Below, in pieces: positions 1 through 8,638 of a DNA stretch of 64,000 nt (within the stretch, counting starts at the first letter, position 1; each line of letters starts with the position of its first letter). Origin of the DNA: Rhizobium sp. FKL33 (lineage in GTDB: Bacteria; Pseudomonadota; Alphaproteobacteria; Rhizobiales; Rhizobiaceae); assembly GCF_005222915.1 (NCBI RefSeq), contig NZ_STFX01000009.1, positions 96,605-160,604 of the forward strand, given 5' to 3'. The notes below the pieces were generated by a model, which did not search any database, had not been told where the DNA came from, and was given only the letters and a program-made list of their open reading frames with translations. The position numbers were made by a program, and so were the translations under genes.

Positions 1-1
1 C

Positions 2-1186
2 TTTTTGACAATTGCTTCAGCGGCTTTGATGTCGGGCGCGGCTTATGCCGGCGGCATCGAACGCAATGGTTACAATATCGATCTTTTATTCGATCCTTCC
101 AATGTGGCGGTGGAGGGGACAGCAACCTATGTCTCGCCGCATAGGAACTACGAGAACACGCAGAACTTTAACGGCATCGGCGGCTCCGACCCAGATGTCC
201 GGGACACCAAGGACTACTTCAACGGCTCCGTCGGCGTGAAAGCGCGGATCGTCGACGGCGTCGACTGCTTGGTTGATTATTCTCAACCCTGGGGCGCGCA
301 CTCGGCGCCGGGCCTGGACTGGACCGGCTCGAATGACAATGCCGAGACCAAGATCAACAGCGATAATTACGGCCTGACCTGCTCCTACAAGTTTGACATG
401 GGCAAGGGACAGCTTCGCCTGATCGGCGGCGGCTTCTATCAAACTGTCGATGGTTTCAAGGAAAGCCTTGTCACTCCCGCGATCGTGCCTGGCTTTGATG
501 GCACGGGCCGTCTGGATCTCGAGACGGACGGTTGGGGCTGGCGCGCAGGCGTAGCCTATGAAATTCCGGAATATGCCTTCCGCGCCTCGCTGGTCTACAA
601 CAGCGAAGTGAAGCTCGATGAGATTACCGGCACGCTCGACATGTCGAATGTGTCGCCGGCGCTTGTTCCGGGGCTCGGCGGTACGGTCTGGGATGTCTAC
701 GGTTCGACCAAAATGCCGGACTCGCTTGAACTGTCGATCCAATCCGGCATCGCGCCCGACTGGCTTGCTTTCGGCAGCGTGAAGTGGACGGACTGGAGCC
801 AACTCCAGACCATTCCCTTCTATCTCAAGGGAACCGATATCCAGGCGACGTCGCTCGACCTGTTCTATCGCGACGGCTGGACCATCACGGGCGGTGTCGG
901 TCATCAGTTTACCGAAAAGCTGTCGGGCGCGGTATCGGTCACATGGGACCGCGGCACCTCGCAGGGTTACGGTTCGCAGACCGACACCTGGCTGTTCGGC
1001 ACGGGTGTGAACTTCGCGGCGACCAAGAATGTCGACATCAAGCTGTCCGGCGCGATTGGCTGGATGAAGTCGGGCTCGTCGGGCGCCTATGTCTATGAAG
1101 GCGTCACCTATGGCGCGGACAACAGCTATGACTTCGGCACGGATTTCGTCGGGGCGATCTCGACCGGAATCAAGGTGAAGTTCTGA
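2..1186 (+). CDS. FadL/OmpP1-family outer-membrane channel, 5' end cut by window
   Basis: The frame is already open at the first bases of the window, so the true start lies upstream and only the tail of a signal peptide is visible (ASAALMSGAAYA before GGIERNGYNIDLLF). The rest, about 380 residues, is an outer-membrane beta-barrel with the N-terminal hatch typical of the FadL/OmpP1/TodX family of long-chain fatty acid and hydrophobic-compound channels. Alternating aromatic strands run to a C-terminal phenylalanine (GIKVKF), the usual barrel assembly signal. The family allows diffusion of hydrophobic substrates across the outer membrane; the substrate here cannot be read. A hairpin terminator follows, so it ends its transcription unit. 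Identity as a FadL-type barrel is fairly secure. Confidence 0.8.
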   Translation, partial: FLTIASAALMSGAAYAGGIERNGYNIDLLFDPSNVAVEGTATYVSPHRNYENTQNFNGIGGSDPDVRDTKDYFNGSVGVKARIVDGVDCLVDYSQPWGAHSAPGLDWTGSNDNAETKINSDNYGLTCSYKFDMGKGQLRLIGGGFYQTVDGFKESLVTPAIVPGFDGTGRLDLETDGWGWRAGVAYEIPEYAFRASLVYNSEVKLDEITGTLDMSNVSPALVPGLGGTVWDVYGSTKMPDSLELSIQSGIAPDWLAFGSVKWTDWSQLQTIPFYLKGTDIQATSLDLFYRDGWTITGGVGHQFTEKLSGAVSVTWDRGTSQGYGSQTDTWLFGTGVNFAATKNVDIKLSGAIGWMKSGSSGAYVYEGVTYGADNSYDFGTDFVGAISTGIKVKF

Positions 1187-1210
1187 TCCGATAAAGCGGC
1201 GGATCCAGGA

Positions 1211-1236
1211 GAAGCCCGGTCTAGGCCGGGCTTTTC
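1211..1236 (+). terminator. intrinsic terminator after the FadL-like gene
   Basis: An 8-bp perfect stem (AAGCCCGG / CCGGGCTT) with a 6-nt loop runs into a short T run. It sits 25 nt after the stop codon. Confidence 0.7.
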
Positions 1237-1337
1237 CGCGTTAACATTCTGTTTGCGTGGGTGAGACAATTTGATGTGGCAGACCGCAGTCTTTGTGGCA
1301 TCTAGGAAACCGACGAGAACTTAGCACTGGAATGAAC

Positions 1338-2690
1338 ATGACGAGACGCTATTTCGGCACCGACGGCATCCGCGGCCAGTCCAACAAATTTCCGATGACG
1401 CCGGATCTGGCCATGCGGGTCGGCATCGCCGCCGGAACGATCTTTCGGCGCGGCGGCCATCGCCATCGCGTGGTGATCGGCAAGGACACCCGGCTGTCGG
1501 GTTATATGCTCGAGAACGCGCTGGTGGCCGGCTTCACGGCCGCGGGCGTCGACGCCTTCGTGCTCGGCCCGATCCCGACGCCTGCGGTGGCCATGCTCAC
1601 CCGGTCGCTCCGCTGCGACATCGGCGTGATGGTGTCGGCCTCGCACAATCCCTATCAGGACAACGGCATCAAGCTGTTCGGACCCGATGGCTATAAATTG
1701 TCGGACGAGATCGAAGCGCAGATCGAGGCGCTTCTCGACAAGGACATCATTCCGCAACTCGCGGCGGCGGACGCCATCGGTCGCGCCAAGCGCGTCGACG
1801 GCGTGCATGACCGTTATATCGAATTCGCCAAGCGCACGTTGCCGCGCGACGTGACGCTGAAGGGCCTGAGGGTGGCGATCGATTGCGCCAATGGCGCGGC
1901 CTACAAGGTCGCCCCGGCCGTGCTGTGGGAACTCGGCGCCGAGGTCGTGACCATCGGCAACGAACCCAACGGCGTCAATATCAACGACCAGTGCGGCTCG
2001 ACCCATCCGGATGCGCTGATCAAGAAGGTGCATGAAGTCCGGGCCGATATCGGCATTGCTCTCGACGGCGACGCCGACCGGGTGATCATCGTCGATGAAA
2101 AGGGCAATATCGTCGACGGCGACCAGTTGATGGCGCTGATCGGCGAAACCTGGGCCAATGACGGTTTGCTGCGCGGCAACGGCATCGTCGCGACGATCAT
2201 GTCCAATCTCGGCCTGGAGCGTTTCATGCAGCAGCGCGGCCTGCAACTGGCCCGCACCAAGGTCGGCGACCGCTACGTGGTCGAGCATATGCGCCAGAAC
2301 GATTTCAATGTCGGCGGCGAACAGTCGGGCCATATCGTTCTGTCGGATTTCGGCACCACCGGCGACGGGCTGGTTGCGGCGCTGCAGGTGCTGGCGGCGG
2401 TTCGCCGCCAGGGCAAGACCGTCAGCGAGGTTTGCCGCCGCTTCGAACCCGCGCCGCAATTGCTCAAGAACGTCCGCTACGAAGGCGGCAAACCGCTGGA
2501 AGATCCGATCGTACGCGAGGCCATCGCCGACGCGGAGACAGAGCTTGCCGGTCGCGGCCGGTTGGTGATCCGGCCTTCGGGCACCGAACCTCTAATCCGG
2601 GTGATGGCGGAAGGCGACGACGAAAGCCAGCTTGAGCGAATCGTCAACGGCCTCATCGACCTGATCGGCCGGGTGAAGAACGCCGCCTGA
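1338..2690 (+). CDS. glmM: phosphoglucosamine mutase
   Basis: GlmM interconverts glucosamine-6-phosphate and glucosamine-1-phosphate in the cytoplasm, on the way to UDP-GlcNAc for peptidoglycan and LPS. The protein opens with [11 protein letters not shown], has the active-site loop [14 protein letters not shown] with the phospho-accepting serine at about residue 102, the metal loop DGDADR, and the C-terminal phosphate-binding [14 protein letters not shown]. Starting at 1338 gives 450 residues, the usual length in rhizobia; an in-frame ATG two codons upstream (1332) is equally possible and there is no strong ribosome site. In many rhizobia ftsH precedes glmM; here a FadL-like gene and terminator do, so the gene seems to have its own promoter. 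A terminator follows. Confidence 0.96.
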   Translation: MTRRYFGTDGIRGQSNKFPMTPDLAMRVGIAAGTIFRRGGHRHRVVIGKDTRLSGYMLENALVAGFTAAGVDAFVLGPIPTPAVAMLTRSLRCDIGVMVSASHNPYQDNGIKLFGPDGYKLSDEIEAQIEALLDKDIIPQLAAADAIGRAKRVDGVHDRYIEFAKRTLPRDVTLKGLRVAIDCANGAAYKVAPAVLWELGAEVVTIGNEPNGVNINDQCGSTHPDALIKKVHEVRADIGIALDGDADRVIIVDEKGNIVDGDQLMALIGETWANDGLLRGNGIVATIMSNLGLERFMQQRGLQLARTKVGDRYVVEHMRQNDFNVGGEQSGHIVLSDFGTTGDGLVAALQVLAAVRRQGKTVSEVCRRFEPAPQLLKNVRYEGGKPLEDPIVREAIADAETELAGRGRLVIRPSGTEPLIRVMAEGDDESQLERIVNGLIDLIGRVKNAA

Positions 2691-2715
2691 CGCATGCCTT
2701 TCCGGATAATCTTCG

Positions 2716-2746
2716 AAATCCCGGCCCGACAGGGTCGGGATTTTCT
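2716..2746 (+). terminator. intrinsic terminator after glmM
   Basis: Stem AAATCCCG / CGGGATTT with a 12-nt loop, running into TTTTCTGTTCT, 25 nt after the glmM stop. Confidence 0.65.
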
Positions 2747-2791
2747 GTTCTGAGAAGATTGCCGTCGATGCATCATGGTAAAGAAGCGTGG

Positions 2792-2806
2792 TTAAGCGCT
2801 ATTTAA
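2792..2806 (+). promoter_or_regulatory. CtrA box (TTAA-N7-TTAAC) before an Omp25-type gene
   Basis: TTAA-GCGCTAT-TTAA followed by CC is an exact match to the full CtrA recognition sequence TTAA-N7-TTAAC known from Caulobacter. It lies 77-91 nt upstream of the ATG at 2883, a normal promoter position. The master regulator CtrA is encoded in this window at 52661. Confidence 0.6.
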
Positions 2807-2882
2807 CCTTTGCCATTCATTATCCAAGCACTGCAATTCCCGAGGTCCTCTGGGCCGGACCGGTTTATCTGGAGTTTGGATC

Positions 2883-3737
2883 ATGAAAAAGCTTTTGACT
2901 TCCGCAGCCCTGGCGTTTGCCTTCGCCGGCGCCGCATCCGCGGCAGACCTCTATACTCCCGAGCCGCAGCCGGTCCCCTATGAACCGGCTCCTGTCGTCG
3001 AAACGGGCGGCTGGTATATTCGCGGCGATGCGTCCTATGACGTGATGAACCTGCGCGGCGCCAAGTTCTATCAGGGCGGCAGTTCCCGCCGGATGGTGGA
3101 TTTCCATGAAACGGATGTCGACAACACAGGCAATATCGGCGTCGGCGTCGGTTATCAAGTGAACGACCATTTTCGCGTCGACACCACGTTCGACTACCTG
3201 TTCTCGGCCGATTTCCGCGGTTCGACCACCGGCGGCGGCTCCGATTTCGGCGCCTGCACCGACACCTGCAAGTCCAAAGACGTCTCCGCCATGACAGCCT
3301 ATAGCCTGATGGCCAACGCCTATGTCGATGTCGGCCATTACGGCCTGTTCACGCCTTATGTCGGTGCCGGCCTCGGCGGCACCTATGTGAAGTGGGACGA
3401 CCTCAAGAACACCGCCTGCAGCGCGACCAATCCGGACGATTGCGACGACACAGTCACGCATAAGGGCAAGGGCAGCTGGCGCCTTACCTATGGCCTGATG
3501 CTCGGCACGGCCATCGACATCAACTGCAATCTCAAGGCCGATGTCGGTTACCGCTATCGCCGCGTCGATGACGGCGACATGTTCGGCTACAAGTCGAATG
3601 GCGGTCCGGGCAAGGACAAGGGCTTCGACATTCACGAAGCGCGCGCGGGCGTGCGCTACGCCTTCGGTGGCTGCGCCGAGCAGGCCTATCTGCCGCCGGC
3701 CGATATGCCGCAGCAGGAACAGCCGGTCTTCAAGTAA
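2883..3737 (+). CDS. Omp25/Omp31-type outer-membrane beta-barrel protein
   Basis: This 284-residue protein has a clear Sec signal peptide (MKKLLTSAALAFAFAGAASA, cleaved before ADLYTPEP), a proline-rich linker (about residues 24-38), then an eight-strand-type barrel (GWYIRGDASYDVM, FTPYVGAGLGGTYVKW, DVGYRYRR, EARAGVRYAF). Such proteins are abundant structural outer-membrane proteins of Rhizobiales. A second member of the family is encoded at 6347 with the same landmarks (GWYxRGD, ANAYVDxG, TPYxGAGxG, YVKW). The C-terminus is unusual: after the last strand it carries an extra tail with PPADMPQQEQPVFK. A perfect CtrA box upstream suggests cell-cycle-controlled expression. A strong terminator follows. 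Confidence 0.88.
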   Translation: MKKLLTSAALAFAFAGAASAADLYTPEPQPVPYEPAPVVETGGWYIRGDASYDVMNLRGAKFYQGGSSRRMVDFHETDVDNTGNIGVGVGYQVNDHFRVDTTFDYLFSADFRGSTTGGGSDFGACTDTCKSKDVSAMTAYSLMANAYVDVGHYGLFTPYVGAGLGGTYVKWDDLKNTACSATNPDDCDDTVTHKGKGSWRLTYGLMLGTAIDINCNLKADVGYRYRRVDDGDMFGYKSNGGPGKDKGFDIHEARAGVRYAFGGCAEQAYLPPADMPQQEQPVFK

Positions 3738-3755
3738 GATCGTCAGACAAATCTC

Positions 3756-3780
3756 AAAGCCGCCCTCCCGGGCGGCTTTG
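3756..3780 (+). terminator. intrinsic terminator after the Omp25-type gene
   Basis: Ten-base perfect stem AAAGCCGCCC / GGGCGGCTTT with a 4-nt loop, 18 nt after the stop. Confidence 0.75.
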
Positions 3781-3834
3781 GCGTTTCCGCCCCGCGCCTG
3801 TCATGCCGTCGGGGCCAATGAGGAAGAGCGCCGC

Positions 3835-4794
3835 ATGGCCGATGAATTCTCCCATGGCTATCCGTTCGATCCCTCCCATGGCTATAGCCTCGCCGAATTG
3901 AAGGCCGTCGCCGCGCCACCCGGGCCTGTCGATTTCGATGGGTTCTGGCAGGCGCGCTATCTGCGCGCGCTGACTGTCGAACCCGAGCTGACCCTGGCGA
4001 ACAGCGCCAAACGCCACGCGGACTGGAGAGTTCTGGATATTCGATTTCGCTCGACGGATGGTTTCGAACTCGGCGGCTGGCTCTGTCTGCCGAAACGCCG
4101 GCTGATCAAGCGCGGTCTCGTGATCGGGCATGGTTACGGAGGGCGCGACGCTCCGGATCTCGACTTTCCCGCCGAGGATGCGGCGCTGCTGTTTCCCTGC
4201 GTCCGGGGCCTGTCGCGCAGCGCGAAGCCGCCGATTTCCACCGATCCCAACTGGCATGTTCTGCACGACATCGACAAGCGGGACGCCTATATCATCGGCG
4301 GATGCGTCGACGATCTCTGGGTGTCGGTGACCGTGCTACTGCAGCTCTATCCCTGGCTCGACGGGCATGTTGGCTATAGCGGCGTCAGCCTCGGCGGCGG
4401 ATTGGGATGTTTCGCGCTCGCCTTCGACCCGCGGATCGTAAAGGGGCAGATCGAAGTTCCGACCTTCGGCGCCCAGCCGCTTCGTCTCGCTCTGCCGAGC
4501 ATCGGCAGCGCGCATGGTTTGCAATCCTACGCGAAGGACCATCCCGGCGTCATGGAAACGCTCGGCTATTTCGATGCGGCGACCGCCGCCCGCCGGATCA
4601 CCCAGCCGGCACTCTGCGCCGTGGCGCTGTTCGACCCCGCGGTCGCTCCGCCGTGCCAGTTCGCCATCGCCAATTCTTTGCAGAAAGATCATGAAATCTT
4701 CATCCTGAAAGCCGGCCACTTCGATTATCCTGATGCGCAAAAGGAGCAGACGATGCTCCGCGACAGGATCGGGCGGTTTTTCGGGGACCTATGA
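3835..4794 (+). CDS. acetyl-xylan esterase (AXE1/cephalosporin-C deacetylase) family hydrolase
   Basis: The start at 3835 is chosen because AGGAAGAG precedes it and it gives 319 residues, the normal length of the AXE1 family; the frame is open further upstream but lacks a ribosome site. The alpha/beta-hydrolase fold shows the nucleophile elbow GYSGVSLGGG, an acid candidate in VALFDPAVAPP and the C-terminal histidine in LKAGHFDYPDAQ. Known members deacetylate acetylated sugars or cephalosporin C and are cytoplasmic; no signal peptide is seen here. The stop codon overlaps the start of the next esterase gene by four bases, so the two are translationally coupled. The substrate is likely an acetylated saccharide or ester, which is inference. 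Confidence 0.8.
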   Translation: MADEFSHGYPFDPSHGYSLAELKAVAAPPGPVDFDGFWQARYLRALTVEPELTLANSAKRHADWRVLDIRFRSTDGFELGGWLCLPKRRLIKRGLVIGHGYGGRDAPDLDFPAEDAALLFPCVRGLSRSAKPPISTDPNWHVLHDIDKRDAYIIGGCVDDLWVSVTVLLQLYPWLDGHVGYSGVSLGGGLGCFALAFDPRIVKGQIEVPTFGAQPLRLALPSIGSAHGLQSYAKDHPGVMETLGYFDAATAARRITQPALCAVALFDPAVAPPCQFAIANSLQKDHEIFILKAGHFDYPDAQKEQTMLRDRIGRFFGDL

Positions 4795-5519
4795 ACCGGG
4801 AGTATCATTGCTGGCATAGTCCGCGCCTCGGGCGCGACATGGAACTTCTGATCTTCGGTCACGCCGGCGCGAAGGCGTTGATGTTTCCGACGCGCGAGGG
4901 ACGTTTCTGGGAGTATGAACAGCTCGGCGTCGTCGATAGTCTCGCCGGAAAGATCAGAGCCGGACAGATCCAGCTATTCTGCATCGAGGGGCTGGCGCAA
5001 GAAACGTTCTACGACCGTTCGCGCTCGCCGGGCGACCGGCTCCAGAGATATCAGACCTTCGAGAACTATGTGCTGAGCGAGGTCATGCCGCTGATGGCGC
5101 AGCGCAACCCTCACGAATGCACGATGGCCGTGGGCTGCAGTCTCGGCGCATTTCAGGCGGCCAGTCTCGCCTTCCGCCATCCGCAATATTTCCGGAAGCT
5201 GGTTCTCTTGTCGGGTCGCTACGATCTCACCATGAAAGTCGAGAGTTTTGGAGACCTGTTCGAAGGCTATTATGACGACGGTGTCTACTACCTCACCCCG
5301 TCGCATTTCCTGCCGGGGCTGCAATGTGCGCAGCGGCTCGATCATCTCCGTCGGATGGATATCGTCATGGCGGTGGGTGGGGAAGATCCATTTCTCGACA
5401 ACAACCGGCATTTGAGCCGGGTGCTGGAGGAAAAGGGCGTGCCGCACCAGATGCAGATCTGGGACGGGCGCGCCCATCGCGGCAGCGCCTGGCGGAAGAT
5501 GGCGCCGCTTTATGTCTAG
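4791..5519 (+). CDS. esterase D-type alpha/beta hydrolase
   Basis: This is a 242-residue hydrolase of the putative esterase family (esterase D/antigen 85-like fold). The nucleophile elbow is VGCSLGAFQAA, an acid lies in VGGEDPFLDN and the histidine in WDGRAHRGSAWR. The start ATG overlaps the previous stop (ATGA), making an operon of two different hydrolases. Members of this group act on short acyl esters and sometimes S-formylglutathione, but the typical SFGH motifs are not evident. No signal peptide, so cytoplasmic. The pairing suggests stepwise removal of acyl groups from one substrate, which is inference. Confidence 0.75.
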   Translation: MNREYHCWHSPRLGRDMELLIFGHAGAKALMFPTREGRFWEYEQLGVVDSLAGKIRAGQIQLFCIEGLAQETFYDRSRSPGDRLQRYQTFENYVLSEVMPLMAQRNPHECTMAVGCSLGAFQAASLAFRHPQYFRKLVLLSGRYDLTMKVESFGDLFEGYYDDGVYYLTPSHFLPGLQCAQRLDHLRRMDIVMAVGGEDPFLDNNRHLSRVLEEKGVPHQMQIWDGRAHRGSAWRKMAPLYV

Positions 5520-5558
5520 CGAAGTCTGGACGGACACCGCCGCCCGGAAATCAGATCA

Positions 5559-6092
5559 TCAGTTGACCGGATGCAGCGTGACGGTCGCGCCGGCGGCTGC
5601 GACATTCAGGCCCAGCTGGCCCTCGACGCTGACAGGCTGCAACTGGATCGAGCCTTCCGTGCCGCCCAGCAGCACATTGGCGCCGATGCCCGCGCCGACC
5701 GTCGCTTCGGCTGCCGCGCCGACATAGGTGCCGCCGAGCGAGCCGCGATGATAACCCGCGGTGGGAGCGAACACCGCCCAGACCATCTTGCCGCGGGTGG
5801 TGTAGCCGACATCGATGCCGAGCTTCTTCACATAGCCCGAATAGGCGTCGCTATGGGCGCCGCGCACGGAACGGAACGAGCAATCGAGTTCCTTGGCCGA
5901 GCCGATCAGAAAGCCGGCGCCCGAGCCCACGTCGCAGGACAGATAGCCGATTTTGACGCCGCCATGGGAATCGGTCTCGACCTGCACCTGCGGCGCTTCG
6001 TCATACCCCGTCATATCGGCGGCCCGCGCCAAACCGGCAGCGGAGGAAAGAGCGGCGATCGCCGCGACCATCGGCAGGATTTTCTTCATCAT
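5559..6092 (-). CDS. DUF992 secreted/periplasmic protein
   Basis: The 177-residue protein begins with a Sec signal peptide (MMKKILPMVAAIAALSSAAGLARA) and then matches the DUF992 pattern: GVKIGYLSCDVGSGAGFLIGSAKELDC, DVGYTTRGKMVWAVFAP, GSLGGTYVGAAAEATVGAGIGANVLLGG and a C-terminal QPVSVEGQLGLNVAAA. DUF992 proteins are small exported proteins common in Rhizobiales with no assigned function. A good ribosome site (GAGGAGA) precedes the ATG. The gene diverges from the Omp-type gene at 6347, sharing a 254-nt promoter region. Confidence 0.85.
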   Translation of the reverse strand: MMKKILPMVAAIAALSSAAGLARAADMTGYDEAPQVQVETDSHGGVKIGYLSCDVGSGAGFLIGSAKELDCSFRSVRGAHSDAYSGYVKKLGIDVGYTTRGKMVWAVFAPTAGYHRGSLGGTYVGAAAEATVGAGIGANVLLGGTEGSIQLQPVSVEGQLGLNVAAAGATVTLHPVN

Positions 6093-6265
6093 TGTTATTC
6101 TCCTCTGGGCCGGCGCAAAAAAATCGCGCGGCCTCAGCCTGTCAAAAACCGTTGATCCGCCGAGGCGGACGCTGAGCTAACGTATCAGCAGGCGGATTGT
6201 TCGATCTTCATTGAGACTTTTCCGAGGCGGTCGCCGAAAACCTAACAAATCCTGAACCGGCATGC

Positions 6266-6281
6266 TTAACGGCGCCTTAAC
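6266..6281 (+). promoter_or_regulatory. CtrA box (TTAA-N7-TTAAC) in the DUF992/Omp divergent promoter region
   Basis: TTAA-CGGCGCC-TTAAC is a perfect full CtrA box. It sits 66-81 nt upstream of the Omp-type gene at 6347 and about 170 nt upstream of the divergent DUF992 gene. A further GTTAAC follows at about 6296. Confidence 0.6.
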
Positions 6282-6346
6282 CTGTCAGCGGCATAGTTAA
6301 CGGCATCACGCATCTTCGCCGTCCGTCGGCCGTCGGGAGACAGTCC

Positions 6347-7183
6347 ATGTCCGTTGCTATTCGCCTTGCCCTCGCATCCCTGCTCAGCGCCTCCTCCGTC
6401 CCGGCGCTCGCCTTCGATCTGCCGCCGCCTGTAGACGCGCCCGAGATCGACGGCCCGATCTCCGATCCGGCCGGTTGGTATTTCCGCGGCGATATCGGCT
6501 ATAATCTCAAGCTGGATCAGGGCGATCCAAGCTACAAAACATTCGATGCGGCGACACAGACCACCACCTCCAGCGATTTCGACAAGAGCCGGATGGACCG
6601 GGACCCGACCTTCTCCGCAGGCGTCGGATATCAGTTCAACGACTTTCTGCGCAGCGACGTGACGCTCGACTATTTCAAGTCGACCCATAACGGCCAGACT
6701 GGCTGGGCCCAGTGCACCGAGACTAATGGAACCGCGACCGGCCGTTGCCGTTACGATTCGCAGTCGGTGTCTGCACTCTCTACCCTCGCAAACGCCTATG
6801 TCGACCTCGGAACCTATTGGGGCATGACCCCCTATGCCGGCGCCGGCGCTGGCGTGAGCTATGTGAAATGGTCGAAAGTAACCGGCAAACGGGGCTGCGC
6901 GGCCTCCGACAGCGACGATTGCGGCGGCCTCGATTATTCCAACTCGACGGAAAACGGCGCCGACAGTTGGCGCTTCACCTATGCGCTGATGGCCGGCGCG
7001 TCCTATGACATCACCGACCGGATGAAGCTCGACCTCGGCTATCGCTTCTCGCAGATCGGCAGCGGCGACATGTTCTCCTTCAACGATCACGACGAATTCA
7101 ACGGCGCTTTCGGGACCAAGGGCAAGGATGACGGTTTTACGCGGCACGAGATCCGCATGGGCGTGCGCGTGACCGGCTGGTAA
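6347..7183 (+). CDS. Omp25/Omp31-type outer-membrane beta-barrel protein (second copy)
   Basis: A 278-residue exported protein with signal peptide MSVAIRLALASLLSASSVPALA, a short proline-rich linker and a barrel domain (GWYFRGDIGYNLKLDQ, TPYAGAGAGVSYVKW, LDLGYRFSQIGSGDMF, HEIRMGVRV). It is a diverged paralogue of the protein at 2883; both have a disulfide-prone loop with several cysteines. It differs in ending directly after the last strand with TGW. A GGAGACAG ribosome site precedes the ATG. The CtrA box upstream points to the same regulation as its paralogue. Confidence 0.87.
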   Translation: MSVAIRLALASLLSASSVPALAFDLPPPVDAPEIDGPISDPAGWYFRGDIGYNLKLDQGDPSYKTFDAATQTTTSSDFDKSRMDRDPTFSAGVGYQFNDFLRSDVTLDYFKSTHNGQTGWAQCTETNGTATGRCRYDSQSVSALSTLANAYVDLGTYWGMTPYAGAGAGVSYVKWSKVTGKRGCAASDSDDCGGLDYSNSTENGADSWRFTYALMAGASYDITDRMKLDLGYRFSQIGSGDMFSFNDHDEFNGAFGTKGKDDGFTRHEIRMGVRVTGW

Positions 7184-7293
7184 TCTCGATACTTTTCCCA
7201 TTGCTTTTCGAACCGGCCGCGGGCGACCTCGGCCGGTTTCCTATTTTTGCGGCGGCCCGTTCCAAAAAAGACAAAAACTTTTTGAAATACGAC

Positions 7294-7321
7294 TTGACCC
7301 GACTCTGCGGCTCCCATAAAC
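7294..7321 (+). promoter_or_regulatory. probable sigma-70 promoter of serC-serA
   Basis: TTGACC (7294-7299) and ATAAAC (7316-7321) are 16 nt apart. Transcription would begin near 7328, so the mRNA would start just before the structured leader. Confidence 0.45.
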
Positions 7322-7379
7322 ACGGCGGCGGGACACCTCTCCCCAACGAGAGGCCATATACCTGGAAGGGTAGCTTATC
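7322..7379 (+). promoter_or_regulatory. structured leader of serC, candidate serC RNA motif
   Basis: Between the promoter and the serC ATG lies a compact leader with two hairpins: CCTCTC / GAGAGG (7336-7341 with 7348-7353) and TACC / GGTA (7359-7362 with 7369-7372), the second just before the start codon. A conserved cis-acting RNA called the serC motif is known upstream of serC in alphaproteobacteria, directly before the gene as here. The position and the hairpin with a C-rich, AAC-containing loop fit my memory of it, but I could not align it to the covariance model. Confidence 0.55.
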
Positions 7380-8558
<1,179 letters not shown>

Positions 8559-8565
8559 TTTCCTG

Positions 8566-8591
8566 GTCTTCCGCGCGCTGTCGCGGAAGAC
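8566..8591 (+). other. hairpin between serC and serA
   Basis: A perfect 10-bp stem GTCTTCCGCG / CGCGGAAGAC with a 6-nt loop starts 8 nt after the serC stop. No T run follows, so it is more likely an mRNA stability or partial-attenuation element than a full terminator. Confidence 0.5.
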
Positions 8592-8638
8592 GCGCCTATC
8601 CCAGACATTCCCATTTTCGCTTTTGAGGAGCCCAGACC

